Positions 1-5,536 of a stretch of DNA of 5,536 nt are shown piece after piece. This DNA comes from an uncultured Traorella sp. Lineage in GTDB: Bacteria > Bacillota_I > Bacilli_A > Erysipelotrichales > Erysipelotrichaceae. The translations under genes and the position numbers were made by a program. Position 1 is the first letter of the stretch, and each line of letters begins with the position of its first letter. The stretch lies in NCBI GenBank assembly GCA_945919165.1, contig CAMEIZ010000115.1, positions 1 to 5,536 on the forward strand. The letters are read 5' to 3'. The notes beneath the pieces were generated by a model. The model did no database searches. It was not told the DNA's origin and worked only from the letters and a program-made list of their open reading frames with translations.

Positions 1-1901
1 ACAAAGTTCAGAAATATTTGACATTTTCAAATAATGTAATAGCTACTAATACAAATTTACGTGATGCATACAGTAAAAATTCAGTTTCAAACAGTGTTGC
101 TGTTGATGGTGGAACCTATACACAATATGGAATTGCTCTTGGGGCACAGATGTTCAATAACGTAAAAGAAGAAGACACGACTGTCACAACAGAGGAAGGT
201 GAAACTGTAATTCGTACTCCATTAATGCTGTTGTTAAGTGATGGAGATCCAACGCATTGCACAAGTAACTATACAGATGTTTTGAATGGACCGCATTATG
301 GAAATGGTAATTATCCAAATGCCTCTAATAACAAGGGAATTCAAGGATACTATACGATTCTTTCAGCCAATTATTACAAAAATAGTGTTTCCTGGCACTA
401 TAACAAACAGGCAAAATTCTATACCATTGGTATGGGAATCAATGTAGAGGGTTCTGAAGATGCGTCAAATGGTTCTGCGACGGGTGATCATTACAAACGA
501 GCTGTATTAAACCCTACTGCTGCTAATATTACAGAACTTACCAAATATCCTACAGTAAAGAATTATGATACTACTGCACTTCAGCTTTATGAATTATTAA
601 ATAATCAGTTCACAGAGAATTATGTAACAATTGATTCTTCATCTTCAAGCAGCTTTGGAGGCATATTGGGTACAACGCATAGTAATGTACCTGTCATTAC
701 GAATCCATTTGATAATTATTCCTATGCGGATGGAGCTTACTTCGATACGAACTATGATCCTAAAGCTTTAATTGAAATTTTCGATCAAATTGTAATTGAA
801 AATATGGATATCAAGCAATATGTGAACAGTTTTAATGAAACAACATCATTGACGATTACCGATACGATCGGTGAAGGAATGCAGATTGTTGGAACTCCGA
901 TATTACGCTACAATGGAAAAAATTATACTCCAAATGATGTAATAACTGATGGTAATACAACTACTTATGTTTATGAAGATGAAGTAAAGGCAACTCACTA
1001 TTCTGATGCTGAAAATTTGAATAAAATTACTGTAAGAGTTACAACTGTTGATGGTATACAGACGATTGATTGGGAAATACCGGGTGAATTGGTACCAGAA
1101 TATGTCCAAGCTAAAACAGCTGACTGGTACTATGAGGAATTGCCAATACGATTGATCTGTCAGGTTGGTTTGACAGATGCATCAAAAGAAAAAGTAGCTA
1201 ATTTAGGTTATGGTAAGTCAATTGAATTTTTGACGAATGTAGATAGTGAAACAAATGCTTCTGCAAGTTTTGAACCATCAAAACTGAATCCATATTTCAT
1301 AAGTGATTCTTATCAAGACCAAAACAAAGGAAAATCTGAAAATACAACGCAAACACAAGATAGTTATTATGTTACAAAGAAGACCAATACGGAAAATACG
1401 ATTCAAGTGAATGTTTCAATGGGGAATAATGGTAAATTAGTCTTTAGTAGAGGAAATACAAGTTCACTGAAAGTGATCAAAGAATGGGAAGATGAGAATT
1501 CGCCGTTAAGACCTGAAAAAGTAATGGTTCAGTTGAAACAAAATGGTATTCCATTTCTAGAACCTGTTACGTTGAATGAAGCAAATCAATGGCAATATAT
1601 CTATGAAAATTTACCAGTGATCGATAAAGATGATCAACCGTTTGAATATACAGTTGAAGAAATATCACTTGGTGGAGGATATGTAGCTGAGGTAGGAGAA
1701 ATTGAAGAAATCTCTATTGAAGAGAATGGAAAGACGAAAAAGATCTGGTCCATTACAATAACAAATAAATTGAATGATTATCAACTTCCTGAAACAGGAG
1801 GTATTGGTACACTTCCATTTGAAATGATAGGCACACTGCTTATTATAATATCGATGCTAGGTTTTATATTAAGACATAAAGCGGAAAGGAGGAATGAATA
1901 A
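1..1901 (+). CDS. VWA-domain pilus tip adhesin (ancillary pilin), LPETGG-anchored, 5' partial
   Basis: This is the C-terminal part of a large surface adhesin of the RrgA/SpaC tip-pilin type. The frame is open to the window edge (first full codon at base 3). The TTG at 18 has no Shine-Dalgarno site and sits inside a domain, so the true start is upstream. Residues below count from that TTG. Two of the three metal-site (MIDAS) elements of a von Willebrand A domain are present: DGGTYTQ (Thr33) and SDGDP (Asp75). The DxSxS element must lie upstream. The VWA core seems to run to about residue 262, with long insertions and a six-serine run at 207-212. A middle beta-rich region (about 270-475) follows. 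Next is a Cna_B domain (about 484-585) with a likely isopeptide triad of Lys488, Glu547 and Asn583. LPETGG (590-595), a membrane segment (about 603-618) and a basic tail end the protein. It has no pilin-motif lysine that I can see, which fits a tip position. The 73-base gap to the backbone gene has no terminator, so an operon is likely. Confidence 0.93.
   Translation, partial: KVQKYLTFSNNVIATNTNLRDAYSKNSVSNSVAVDGGTYTQYGIALGAQMFNNVKEEDTTVTTEEGETVIRTPLMLLLSDGDPTHCTSNYTDVLNGPHYGNGNYPNASNNKGIQGYYTILSANYYKNSVSWHYNKQAKFYTIGMGINVEGSEDASNGSATGDHYKRAVLNPTAANITELTKYPTVKNYDTTALQLYELLNNQFTENYVTIDSSSSSSFGGILGTTHSNVPVITNPFDNYSYADGAYFDTNYDPKALIEIFDQIVIENMDIKQYVNSFNETTSLTITDTIGEGMQIVGTPILRYNGKNYTPNDVITDGNTTTYVYEDEVKATHYSDAENLNKITVRVTTVDGIQTIDWEIPGELVPEYVQAKTADWYYEELPIRLICQVGLTDASKEKVANLGYGKSIEFLTNVDSETNASASFEPSKLNPYFISDSYQDQNKGKSENTTQTQDSYYVTKKTNTENTIQVNVSMGNNGKLVFSRGNTSSLKVIKEWEDENSPLRPEKVMVQLKQNGIPFLEPVTLNEANQWQYIYENLPVIDKDDQPFEYTVEEISLGGGYVAEVGEIEEISIEENGKTKKIWSITITNKLNDYQLPETGGIGTLPFEMIGTLLIIISMLGFILRHKAERRNE
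1785..1901 (+). other. Cell-wall sorting signal of the tip adhesin
   Basis: This segment encodes LPETGG, then a hydrophobic stretch and a charged tail containing Arg, His and Lys: the three-part signal recognised by sortases. Cleavage is expected between Thr593 and Gly594. The nine residues LPETGGIGT are identical to those in the backbone pilin, so one sortase could process both proteins. Confidence 0.92.
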
Positions 1902-1974
1902 AAGCCTCCTAGAGCGTTAATAAAGCTTATGATCTTAATGAAAACCAAAAAAAGTAATTAGAAAGGATAAAAAT

Positions 1975-3837
1975 ATGAAAAAATTAAAGAAGATTTTATC
2001 AATTCTGGTTGCAGCTATGATGATATTGGTATTGAGTACTCCAATAACTGCAACAAATTTGACAATTAACGAACCGGAAGACTCTATGAATGCTACTTAT
2101 TCAGGGTATAAGATTTTAGATGCGGCTGATTTAGGCAGTAATAAGTTTGCTTATAAGTTAAATTCTAAGTATACAACAGTTTTACAAGAAGTGACTGGTA
2201 AAACGGATGAAAATGATATTTTAAAGTACATCTCTGAGCTTAATGCAGAAAATATGCGAATTTTTACCAATGCAGTTTATAAGAAAATTGTTGATAAAAA
2301 TATAACTGCTGATCGTAGTGATTTAAAAACTGGAAGTAATGATGTAGATGAAGGATATTGGCTGATTGCTCAGACAAGCAATGCAGAAAGTGGTGAAACT
2401 GGTTCATTAACGATGGTGAATACAATCGGTAAAGATAGTGTCGAAATCACCGCTAAAAAAGACAATGTAACTATTGATAAAGATGTATGGACTGGTGGCT
2501 TAATTTGTGATAAAGATCATACACACACTAAAGATTGCTATGAATATGCTGATGACAATACAGCTTCTATTGGTGATCTTGTAAGCTTTAGACTTGTTGG
2601 AAAGATTCCTAGTACAGCATCAGGATTTGATCATTATTATTATGTGATTAGTGATAAACTTTCGAAAGGTTTAACATTTGAAAAAGAAAAAGCTAATATT
2701 GTTGTTACTGTTGGTGGTACAACTTTAACTGAAAACACTGATTATACAGTAAGAGTAGCAACATCTGATCAAGATGCTTATACATTCCAAATTGCTTTAA
2801 AAGATCCAAAAAAATATGCCGGTCAAGAAGTTGTTGTAACTTATGATGCTATTTTAAATCTGGATGCTGTTTTTGGTTCAACAGGAAATCCAAATGAAGC
2901 AAAAGTTGATTATTCAAATAATCCAAATGAAAGTTATGATGATCTAGATAGTAATTCAGATGGATTCCCTGACAGTGATAAAGCTTGGCCAAAAGGTGAA
3001 ACACCAAAAGCTATTACAGTAACTTATACAACTCAAATTGATATTTTAAAAATTGATGGAGAAAATCAAAAAGTACTTACAGGGGCAAAATTCAGCATTT
3101 CTGGTGATAAGCTTAAAGTTGTAAAAGTAAATAGCGTTGTCTATGAAAAGGATGATCAGGGTGCATATTATATGCTTAAAGATGGTACCTATACGGATCA
3201 GGAACCTCAAACAGAAGATAAATTTGTAGAGAAAACTGATAATCGTGAAAGCGGATATGTACAGGATGATAATGCTGAAGATAACTTCATTTTATGGAAT
3301 AATCATAAATATGTTGAAGCTACACAAGAACAATTAGCTGATGGAAGCATCACATTATATACACTTGTAAAAGCTAATGTTGATCTTTATGATAGTACTG
3401 AACAGAAGTATTCAAAAGTGACAAAAGTTGATTATGAAACGACTACTGAAAATTTTGTTGCTGAAGGATATACAGATAAAAATGGATATTTAGTATTTAC
3501 TGGTTTAGGTGCAGGTACATATACAATTACCGAAATAATTGCTCCATCTGGTTATAATCTAATAACAGAACCAATTGAAATTACTATTGGCTGTGATTTG
3601 CCGGAAGATATTTACACTGGTAAAGAAAAGTGTGATTGGACTTATAAAGTTGATGGTACAGCTGTAGATTCTCTGGCAGATGGTACATTGTTATTAACTG
3701 TAGAAAACTTAAGCGGTATTAAGCTTCCTGAAACTGGTGGTATTGGTACAACTATTTTCTATGTTGTCGGAAGTATCTTGTTAATTGGCGGAGCTGTAAT
3801 TCTGATTACACGCAAACGCATGCATTCTGAAGATTAA
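1975..3837 (+). CDS. Major (backbone) pilin with D2 isopeptide domain and LPETGG anchor
   Basis: This is a secreted fimbrial subunit expected to form the pilus shaft. The ATG follows GAAAGGA at 1961-1967 with 7-base spacing. Residues 1-26 are a Sec signal peptide, with likely cleavage after ITA. An N-terminal pilin domain (about 30-155) follows. Next is a CnaA-like domain of the fimbrial isopeptide D2 family (about 165-350): Lys169 in TIDKDV, the signature IGDLVSFRLVGKIP, Asp227 in ISDKL, and Asn315/316 in YSNNP, a plausible isopeptide set. A Cna_B/SpaA-type domain (about 353-580) has Lys359 (ILKID), Glu520 in the E-box YTITEIIAPSGY, and Asn578 (TVEN). It is split by an insert of roughly 100 residues. 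LPETGG is at 584-589, with a membrane helix at about 594-612 and a basic tail. Oddities: the pilin motif is degenerate (GKDSVEITAK, Lys161). There are four cysteines in two pairs, C178/C188 flanking HTH, and C540/C553. The backbone role is inferred from domain order and position next to the sortase. Confidence 0.92.
   Translation: MKKLKKILSILVAAMMILVLSTPITATNLTINEPEDSMNATYSGYKILDAADLGSNKFAYKLNSKYTTVLQEVTGKTDENDILKYISELNAENMRIFTNAVYKKIVDKNITADRSDLKTGSNDVDEGYWLIAQTSNAESGETGSLTMVNTIGKDSVEITAKKDNVTIDKDVWTGGLICDKDHTHTKDCYEYADDNTASIGDLVSFRLVGKIPSTASGFDHYYYVISDKLSKGLTFEKEKANIVVTVGGTTLTENTDYTVRVATSDQDAYTFQIALKDPKKYAGQEVVVTYDAILNLDAVFGSTGNPNEAKVDYSNNPNESYDDLDSNSDGFPDSDKAWPKGETPKAITVTYTTQIDILKIDGENQKVLTGAKFSISGDKLKVVKVNSVVYEKDDQGAYYMLKDGTYTDQEPQTEDKFVEKTDNRESGYVQDDNAEDNFILWNNHKYVEATQEQLADGSITLYTLVKANVDLYDSTEQKYSKVTKVDYETTTENFVAEGYTDKNGYLVFTGLGAGTYTITEIIAPSGYNLITEPIEITIGCDLPEDIYTGKEKCDWTYKVDGTAVDSLADGTLLLTVENLSGIKLPETGGIGTTIFYVVGSILLIGGAVILITRKRMHSED
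2506..2541 (+). other. C-x3-H-x-H-x3-C-Y insert in backbone pilin D2 domain
   Basis: Codons 178-189 encode Cys178, His182, His184 and Cys188 in a symmetrical C-x3-H-x-H-x3-C arrangement followed by Tyr. It lies just after the first D2 strand (Lys169) and before the GDLVSF signature. Similar HTHT-x2-CY strings recur, as I remember them, in Cna-type surface proteins of gut Firmicutes. A bound metal or a short disulfide loop are both possible; neither is shown by the sequence alone. Confidence 0.6.
3724..3837 (+). other. Cell-wall sorting signal of the backbone pilin
   Basis: This segment encodes LPETGG (residues 584-589), a hydrophobic segment and the tail RKRMHSED. The Thr587-Gly588 bond is the expected sortase cleavage site. 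The 27 bases coding LPETGGIGT match those of the tip adhesin at 25 positions. Confidence 0.92.
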
Positions 3838-3848
3838 AAATGTTTAAC

Positions 3849-3889
3849 GCTGTAGCGAAGAGAAGCATAGCTTCTTCTTCGCATACAGC
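3849..3889 (+). promoter_or_regulatory. Long imperfect hairpin between backbone pilin and sortase genes
   Basis: The left arm 3849-3866 pairs with the right arm 3870-3889 around a three-base ATA loop. The helix is 18 base pairs in blocks of 6, 7 and 5, broken only by single-base bulges at A3883 and T3875. No T-run follows (next bases ATCAAGG), so it is not a standard intrinsic terminator. Its foot ends 3 bases before the sortase Shine-Dalgarno site (3893-3898) and 11 bases after the backbone stop codon. Plausible roles, all inferred, are protecting the 3' end of the pilin mRNA, marking a processing site, or lowering sortase translation. Confidence 0.75.
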
Positions 3890-3892
3890 ATC

Positions 3893-3898
3893 AAGGAG
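3893..3898 (+). promoter_or_regulatory. Ribosome-binding site that sets the sortase start
   Basis: AAGGAG stands 10 bases before ATG 3909. The alternative in-frame ATG at 3840 has only the AT-rich end of the backbone gene upstream and no Shine-Dalgarno site. Translation from it would also have to run through the hairpin at 3849-3889. This favours 3909. Confidence 0.85.
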
Positions 3899-3908
3899 AG
3901 TCCTGTTC

Positions 3909-4742
3909 ATGAAGAAGAAAAAGAATACTACAAATATCATTCTTGTGATCATCATCATCATAGGATTGTCCTTGCTGCTGTATCCTACGCTCAGTGATTA
4001 TTGGAACTCATTTCATCAGTCACATGTGATTGCAACCTATGTTGATGAAGTTGAAAACATGGATAAGAATACTTATCAGGAATTATGGGAGGATGCATTA
4101 GAATACAACCAAAATCTAGTGCTGCATCCTAATAACTATGTTTTGACTGAAAATCAGCGTGAACGTTATGAATCTGTGCTGAATATAGGAAATAGCGGTG
4201 TTATGGGATATGTTGAGATTCCAAATATTGATGTTTCTCTTCCGATTTATCACGGTACAAATGAAAGTGTCTTACAGACTTCTATTGGCCATTTGGAGTG
4301 GACTTCACTTCCGGTGGGTGGTAACAGCAGTCATTGCGTTTTATCTGGACATCGTGGGTTACCCAGTGCCAAACTTTTCAGTAATTTAGATCAGCTTGTT
4401 GAAGGAGATATTTTTGTTCTTAAAGTGTTAGATCAGGTATTGACTTATGAGGTAGATCAGATTTTAATTGTTGAACCTCAGGATATTGAGGCATTAAAGC
4501 TTGTTGAGGATAAAGATTATTGTACACTTGTTACATGTACTCCTTATGGTATCAATACACATAGACTTTTGGTTAGAGGACATCGCATTGAGAATGTTGA
4601 GAATGCTTATTCTGTTCATGTCACAATGGATGCAATTCAAATTGAGCCATTGCTTGTTGCACCAATTTTAGCAATTCCTCTGCTGTTTATTTTGTTGATA
4701 GGTTTATTGATTCAGGATAAAAGAAAAGGAAAGATTGAATAA
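3909..4742 (+). CDS. Class C (pilin-polymerising) sortase
   Basis: This membrane-bound transpeptidase cuts the pilin LPETG motif and joins the Thr to a lysine of the next subunit. The product from ATG 3909 is 277 residues, normal for class C. Starting there puts a basic MKKKKN directly before the N-terminal membrane helix (about 8-27); starting at 3840 would add 23 residues of no recognisable character. The catalytic set is complete: His148 in LSGHRGLP, Cys210 in TLVTCTPYG and Arg219 in NTHRLLVRG. Other class C hallmarks are GYVEIPNI, LPIYHGT and GHLEWTSLPVGG. A second membrane helix lies at about 248-268 with a basic tail, typical of the class. Oddity: the lid region reads HPNNY (73-77), where most class C enzymes have Asp-Pro-aromatic. 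It follows the backbone gene by 71 bases and precedes the next pilin by 24, so it most likely serves these pilins. Confidence 0.96.
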   Translation: MKKKKNTTNIILVIIIIIGLSLLLYPTLSDYWNSFHQSHVIATYVDEVENMDKNTYQELWEDALEYNQNLVLHPNNYVLTENQRERYESVLNIGNSGVMGYVEIPNIDVSLPIYHGTNESVLQTSIGHLEWTSLPVGGNSSHCVLSGHRGLPSAKLFSNLDQLVEGDIFVLKVLDQVLTYEVDQILIVEPQDIEALKLVEDKDYCTLVTCTPYGINTHRLLVRGHRIENVENAYSVHVTMDAIQIEPLLVAPILAIPLLFILLIGLLIQDKRKGKIE

Positions 4743-4751
4743 GTATAGGAC

Positions 4752-4759
4752 AAGGAGGT
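4752..4759 (+). promoter_or_regulatory. Strong ribosome-binding site of the downstream pilin
   Basis: AAGGAGGT is a full match to the usual anti-Shine-Dalgarno core and stands 7 bases before ATG 4767. It is the strongest such site in the window and fixes the start of the last gene. The 24-base gap after the sortase stop leaves no room for a separate promoter with a leader, so cotranscription is likely. Confidence 0.9.
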
Positions 4760-4766
4760 CGTTCAT

Positions 4767-5536
4767 ATGAATCAATTTATTAAAAAAACTCTGCTTCTGA
4801 TTATGGCTTTTTTTGCAGTTTGCATACTGCCTTCCAGTGTTTATGCTGCTGGTAAAATTGATGTCAATAAAGATGTGAACTTGACCATTTCTTATCAAAA
4901 TGATCATACCGCCATTTTTGATGCGCTGTTTGAAATCTATCGGGTAGCTGATGTTGATGAAGTAGCCAATTATACGTTAACAAAGGATTTTAAGGATTAT
5001 CCAATTGATATTGAGAATCTTGATGAAGATGGTTGGAATGATTTAGCTTTTACTTTGAAAGGGTATGCTTTAAGAGATCAAATTACACCACAGGTAAGCG
5101 AAAAAACGGATGCTGATGGAAAATTGACTGTTGCTTTAAAACCAGGACTATATTTGGTTGTAGGAAGCAGAAAGACCATTGGTGACTATACATATTCAGC
5201 TGTTCCTTTTATAGTTGCTTTACCAAAAACAAATAGTGCAAATGCATGGGATTATCAAGTAACAGCTATGCCGAAATCTTCCAGAGAAACAAATCCGTCC
5301 GATTTGCCGGACGACAAGTATATTACCCGTAAAGTATTGAAAATCTGGGATGATAAGGACTATGAAAATAAACGTCCAAACTCTGTAACAGTTCAGCTGT
5401 TATGCGATGGTAAAATTTATGATACAGTAACGCTGAATAAAGACAACAATTGGCGTTGGGCATGGGATGGATTAGAAAGAGATCATGACTGGTTGATTGT
5501 TGAAAAAGATGTCAGCGGATATACTACAAAAGTTTC
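4767..5536 (+). CDS. Secreted minor pilin, probable pilus base subunit, 3' partial
   Basis: The frame is open from ATG 4767 to the window end, 256 codons with no stop. Residues 1-27 form a Sec signal peptide (basic MNQFIKK, hydrophobic core, cleavage likely after VYA). A first beta-rich pilin domain (about 30-160) contains ALFEIYRVADVDE, KTDADGKLTVAL and PGLYLVVG, typical of Cna_B-like N-terminal pilin domains. It ends in a good pilin motif, Trp161 to Lys170 (WDYQVTAMPK), close to the classical WxxxVxVYPK. A Cna_B domain begins near 184 with Lys192 (KVLKIWDD), KRPNSVTVQLL and Glu246 (LIVEKDVSGY) as likely isopeptide residues; the Asn partner and any LPXTG anchor lie beyond the window. Position after the sortase and small two-domain design suggest the base subunit, which carries the fibre to the cell wall. 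The clean pilin motif means it could instead be a second polymerised subunit. Cys19 in the signal peptide does not fit a lipobox. Confidence 0.88.
   Translation, partial: MNQFIKKTLLLIMAFFAVCILPSSVYAAGKIDVNKDVNLTISYQNDHTAIFDALFEIYRVADVDEVANYTLTKDFKDYPIDIENLDEDGWNDLAFTLKGYALRDQITPQVSEKTDADGKLTVALKPGLYLVVGSRKTIGDYTYSAVPFIVALPKTNSANAWDYQVTAMPKSSRETNPSDLPDDKYITRKVLKIWDDKDYENKRPNSVTVQLLCDGKIYDTVTLNKDNNWRWAWDGLERDHDWLIVEKDVSGYTTKV

Noticed and set aside
18..20. TTG as the start of the VWA adhesin
   Set aside because: No Shine-Dalgarno site precedes it, the frame stays open to the window edge, and starting there would cut a VWA domain without its DxSxS element.
903..1109. Minus-strand reading frame inside the adhesin gene
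   Set aside because: It lies wholly inside a well-supported coding region, has no ribosome-binding site of note, and its Ile/Ser/Tyr-rich product looks like antisense of AT-rich codons.
1155..1163. Cys381-Gln382 of the tip adhesin as an internal thioester
   Set aside because: Pilus thioester domains use a Cys and a distant Gln in a different context; nothing around this site resembles that domain.
1887..1910. Inverted repeat AGGAGG/CCTCCT around the stop codon of the tip adhesin gene, as a terminator or regulatory hairpin
   Set aside because: Only six pairs with a 12-base loop, no extension on either side and no T-run after it. The left arm is simply two Arg codons.
1894..1920. Eight-codon leader ORF (MNKSLLER) after AAAGGAGG
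   Set aside because: The Shine-Dalgarno match is only one base from the ATG, too close for initiation, and it overlaps the end of the adhesin gene.
1928..1933. TATGAT as a -10 box for a separate backbone pilin promoter
   Set aside because: The matching -35 position holds CCTCCT and there is no extended -10, so the hexamer is probably chance in AT-rich DNA.
4198..4389. Second plus-strand frame inside the sortase gene
   Set aside because: It overlaps the conserved catalytic domain of the sortase in another frame and its product resembles no known protein.
4806..4826. Cys19 of the last pilin as a lipoprotein lipobox
   Set aside because: The residues before it (FFAV) do not fit a lipobox, the Cys lies inside the hydrophobic core, and a normal signal peptidase I site (VYA) follows.
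4704..4907. Minus-strand reading frame over the sortase-pilin junction
   Set aside because: It crosses the sortase end, the strong Shine-Dalgarno site and the signal peptide of the next gene, all of which are better supported.

Overview
The window is part of a sortase-assembled pilus operon. It reads entirely on the plus strand through four consecutive genes. The DNA is AT-rich, the Shine-Dalgarno sites are strong, and the products carry Gram-positive secretion signals and LPXTG cell-wall anchors. This points to a low-GC Firmicute. The pilin style (a fimbrial D2 isopeptide domain carrying a C-x3-HTH-x3-CY insert, then a Cna_B domain with a long insert) resembles surface proteins of gut Erysipelotrichia and Clostridia. 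That taxonomic guess rests on remembered family resemblance, not a search.

Layout: bases 1-1901 hold the C-terminal 632 or so residues of a VWA-domain tip adhesin; its 5' end lies outside the window. Bases 1975-3837 hold a complete 620-residue LPETGG pilin, most likely the shaft (backbone) subunit. Bases 3849-3889 form a strong imperfect hairpin in the 71-base gap before the next gene. Bases 3909-4742 hold a complete class C (pilin-polymerising) sortase; an upstream in-frame ATG at 3840 is judged not to be its start. Bases 4767-5536 hold the first 256 residues of a further secreted pilin, probably the base subunit, cut off by the window end. No gap exceeds 75 bases. I found no RNA genes, CRISPR, mobile elements, convincing promoters or intrinsic terminators.

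Inferred working: the three surface proteins are exported by Sec. The class C sortase cuts LPETGG between Thr and Gly and joins the Thr to a lysine of the next pilin, giving a covalent fibre with the VWA protein at the tip. The last pilin probably passes the fibre to the housekeeping sortase for attachment to peptidoglycan. The system is a known type. The details that stand out are a sortase with no canonical Asp-Pro-aromatic lid, a degenerate pilin motif in the presumed backbone next to a well-kept one in the downstream pilin, a C/H-rich insert and a second cysteine pair in the backbone, and the hairpin just upstream of the sortase ribosome-binding site.
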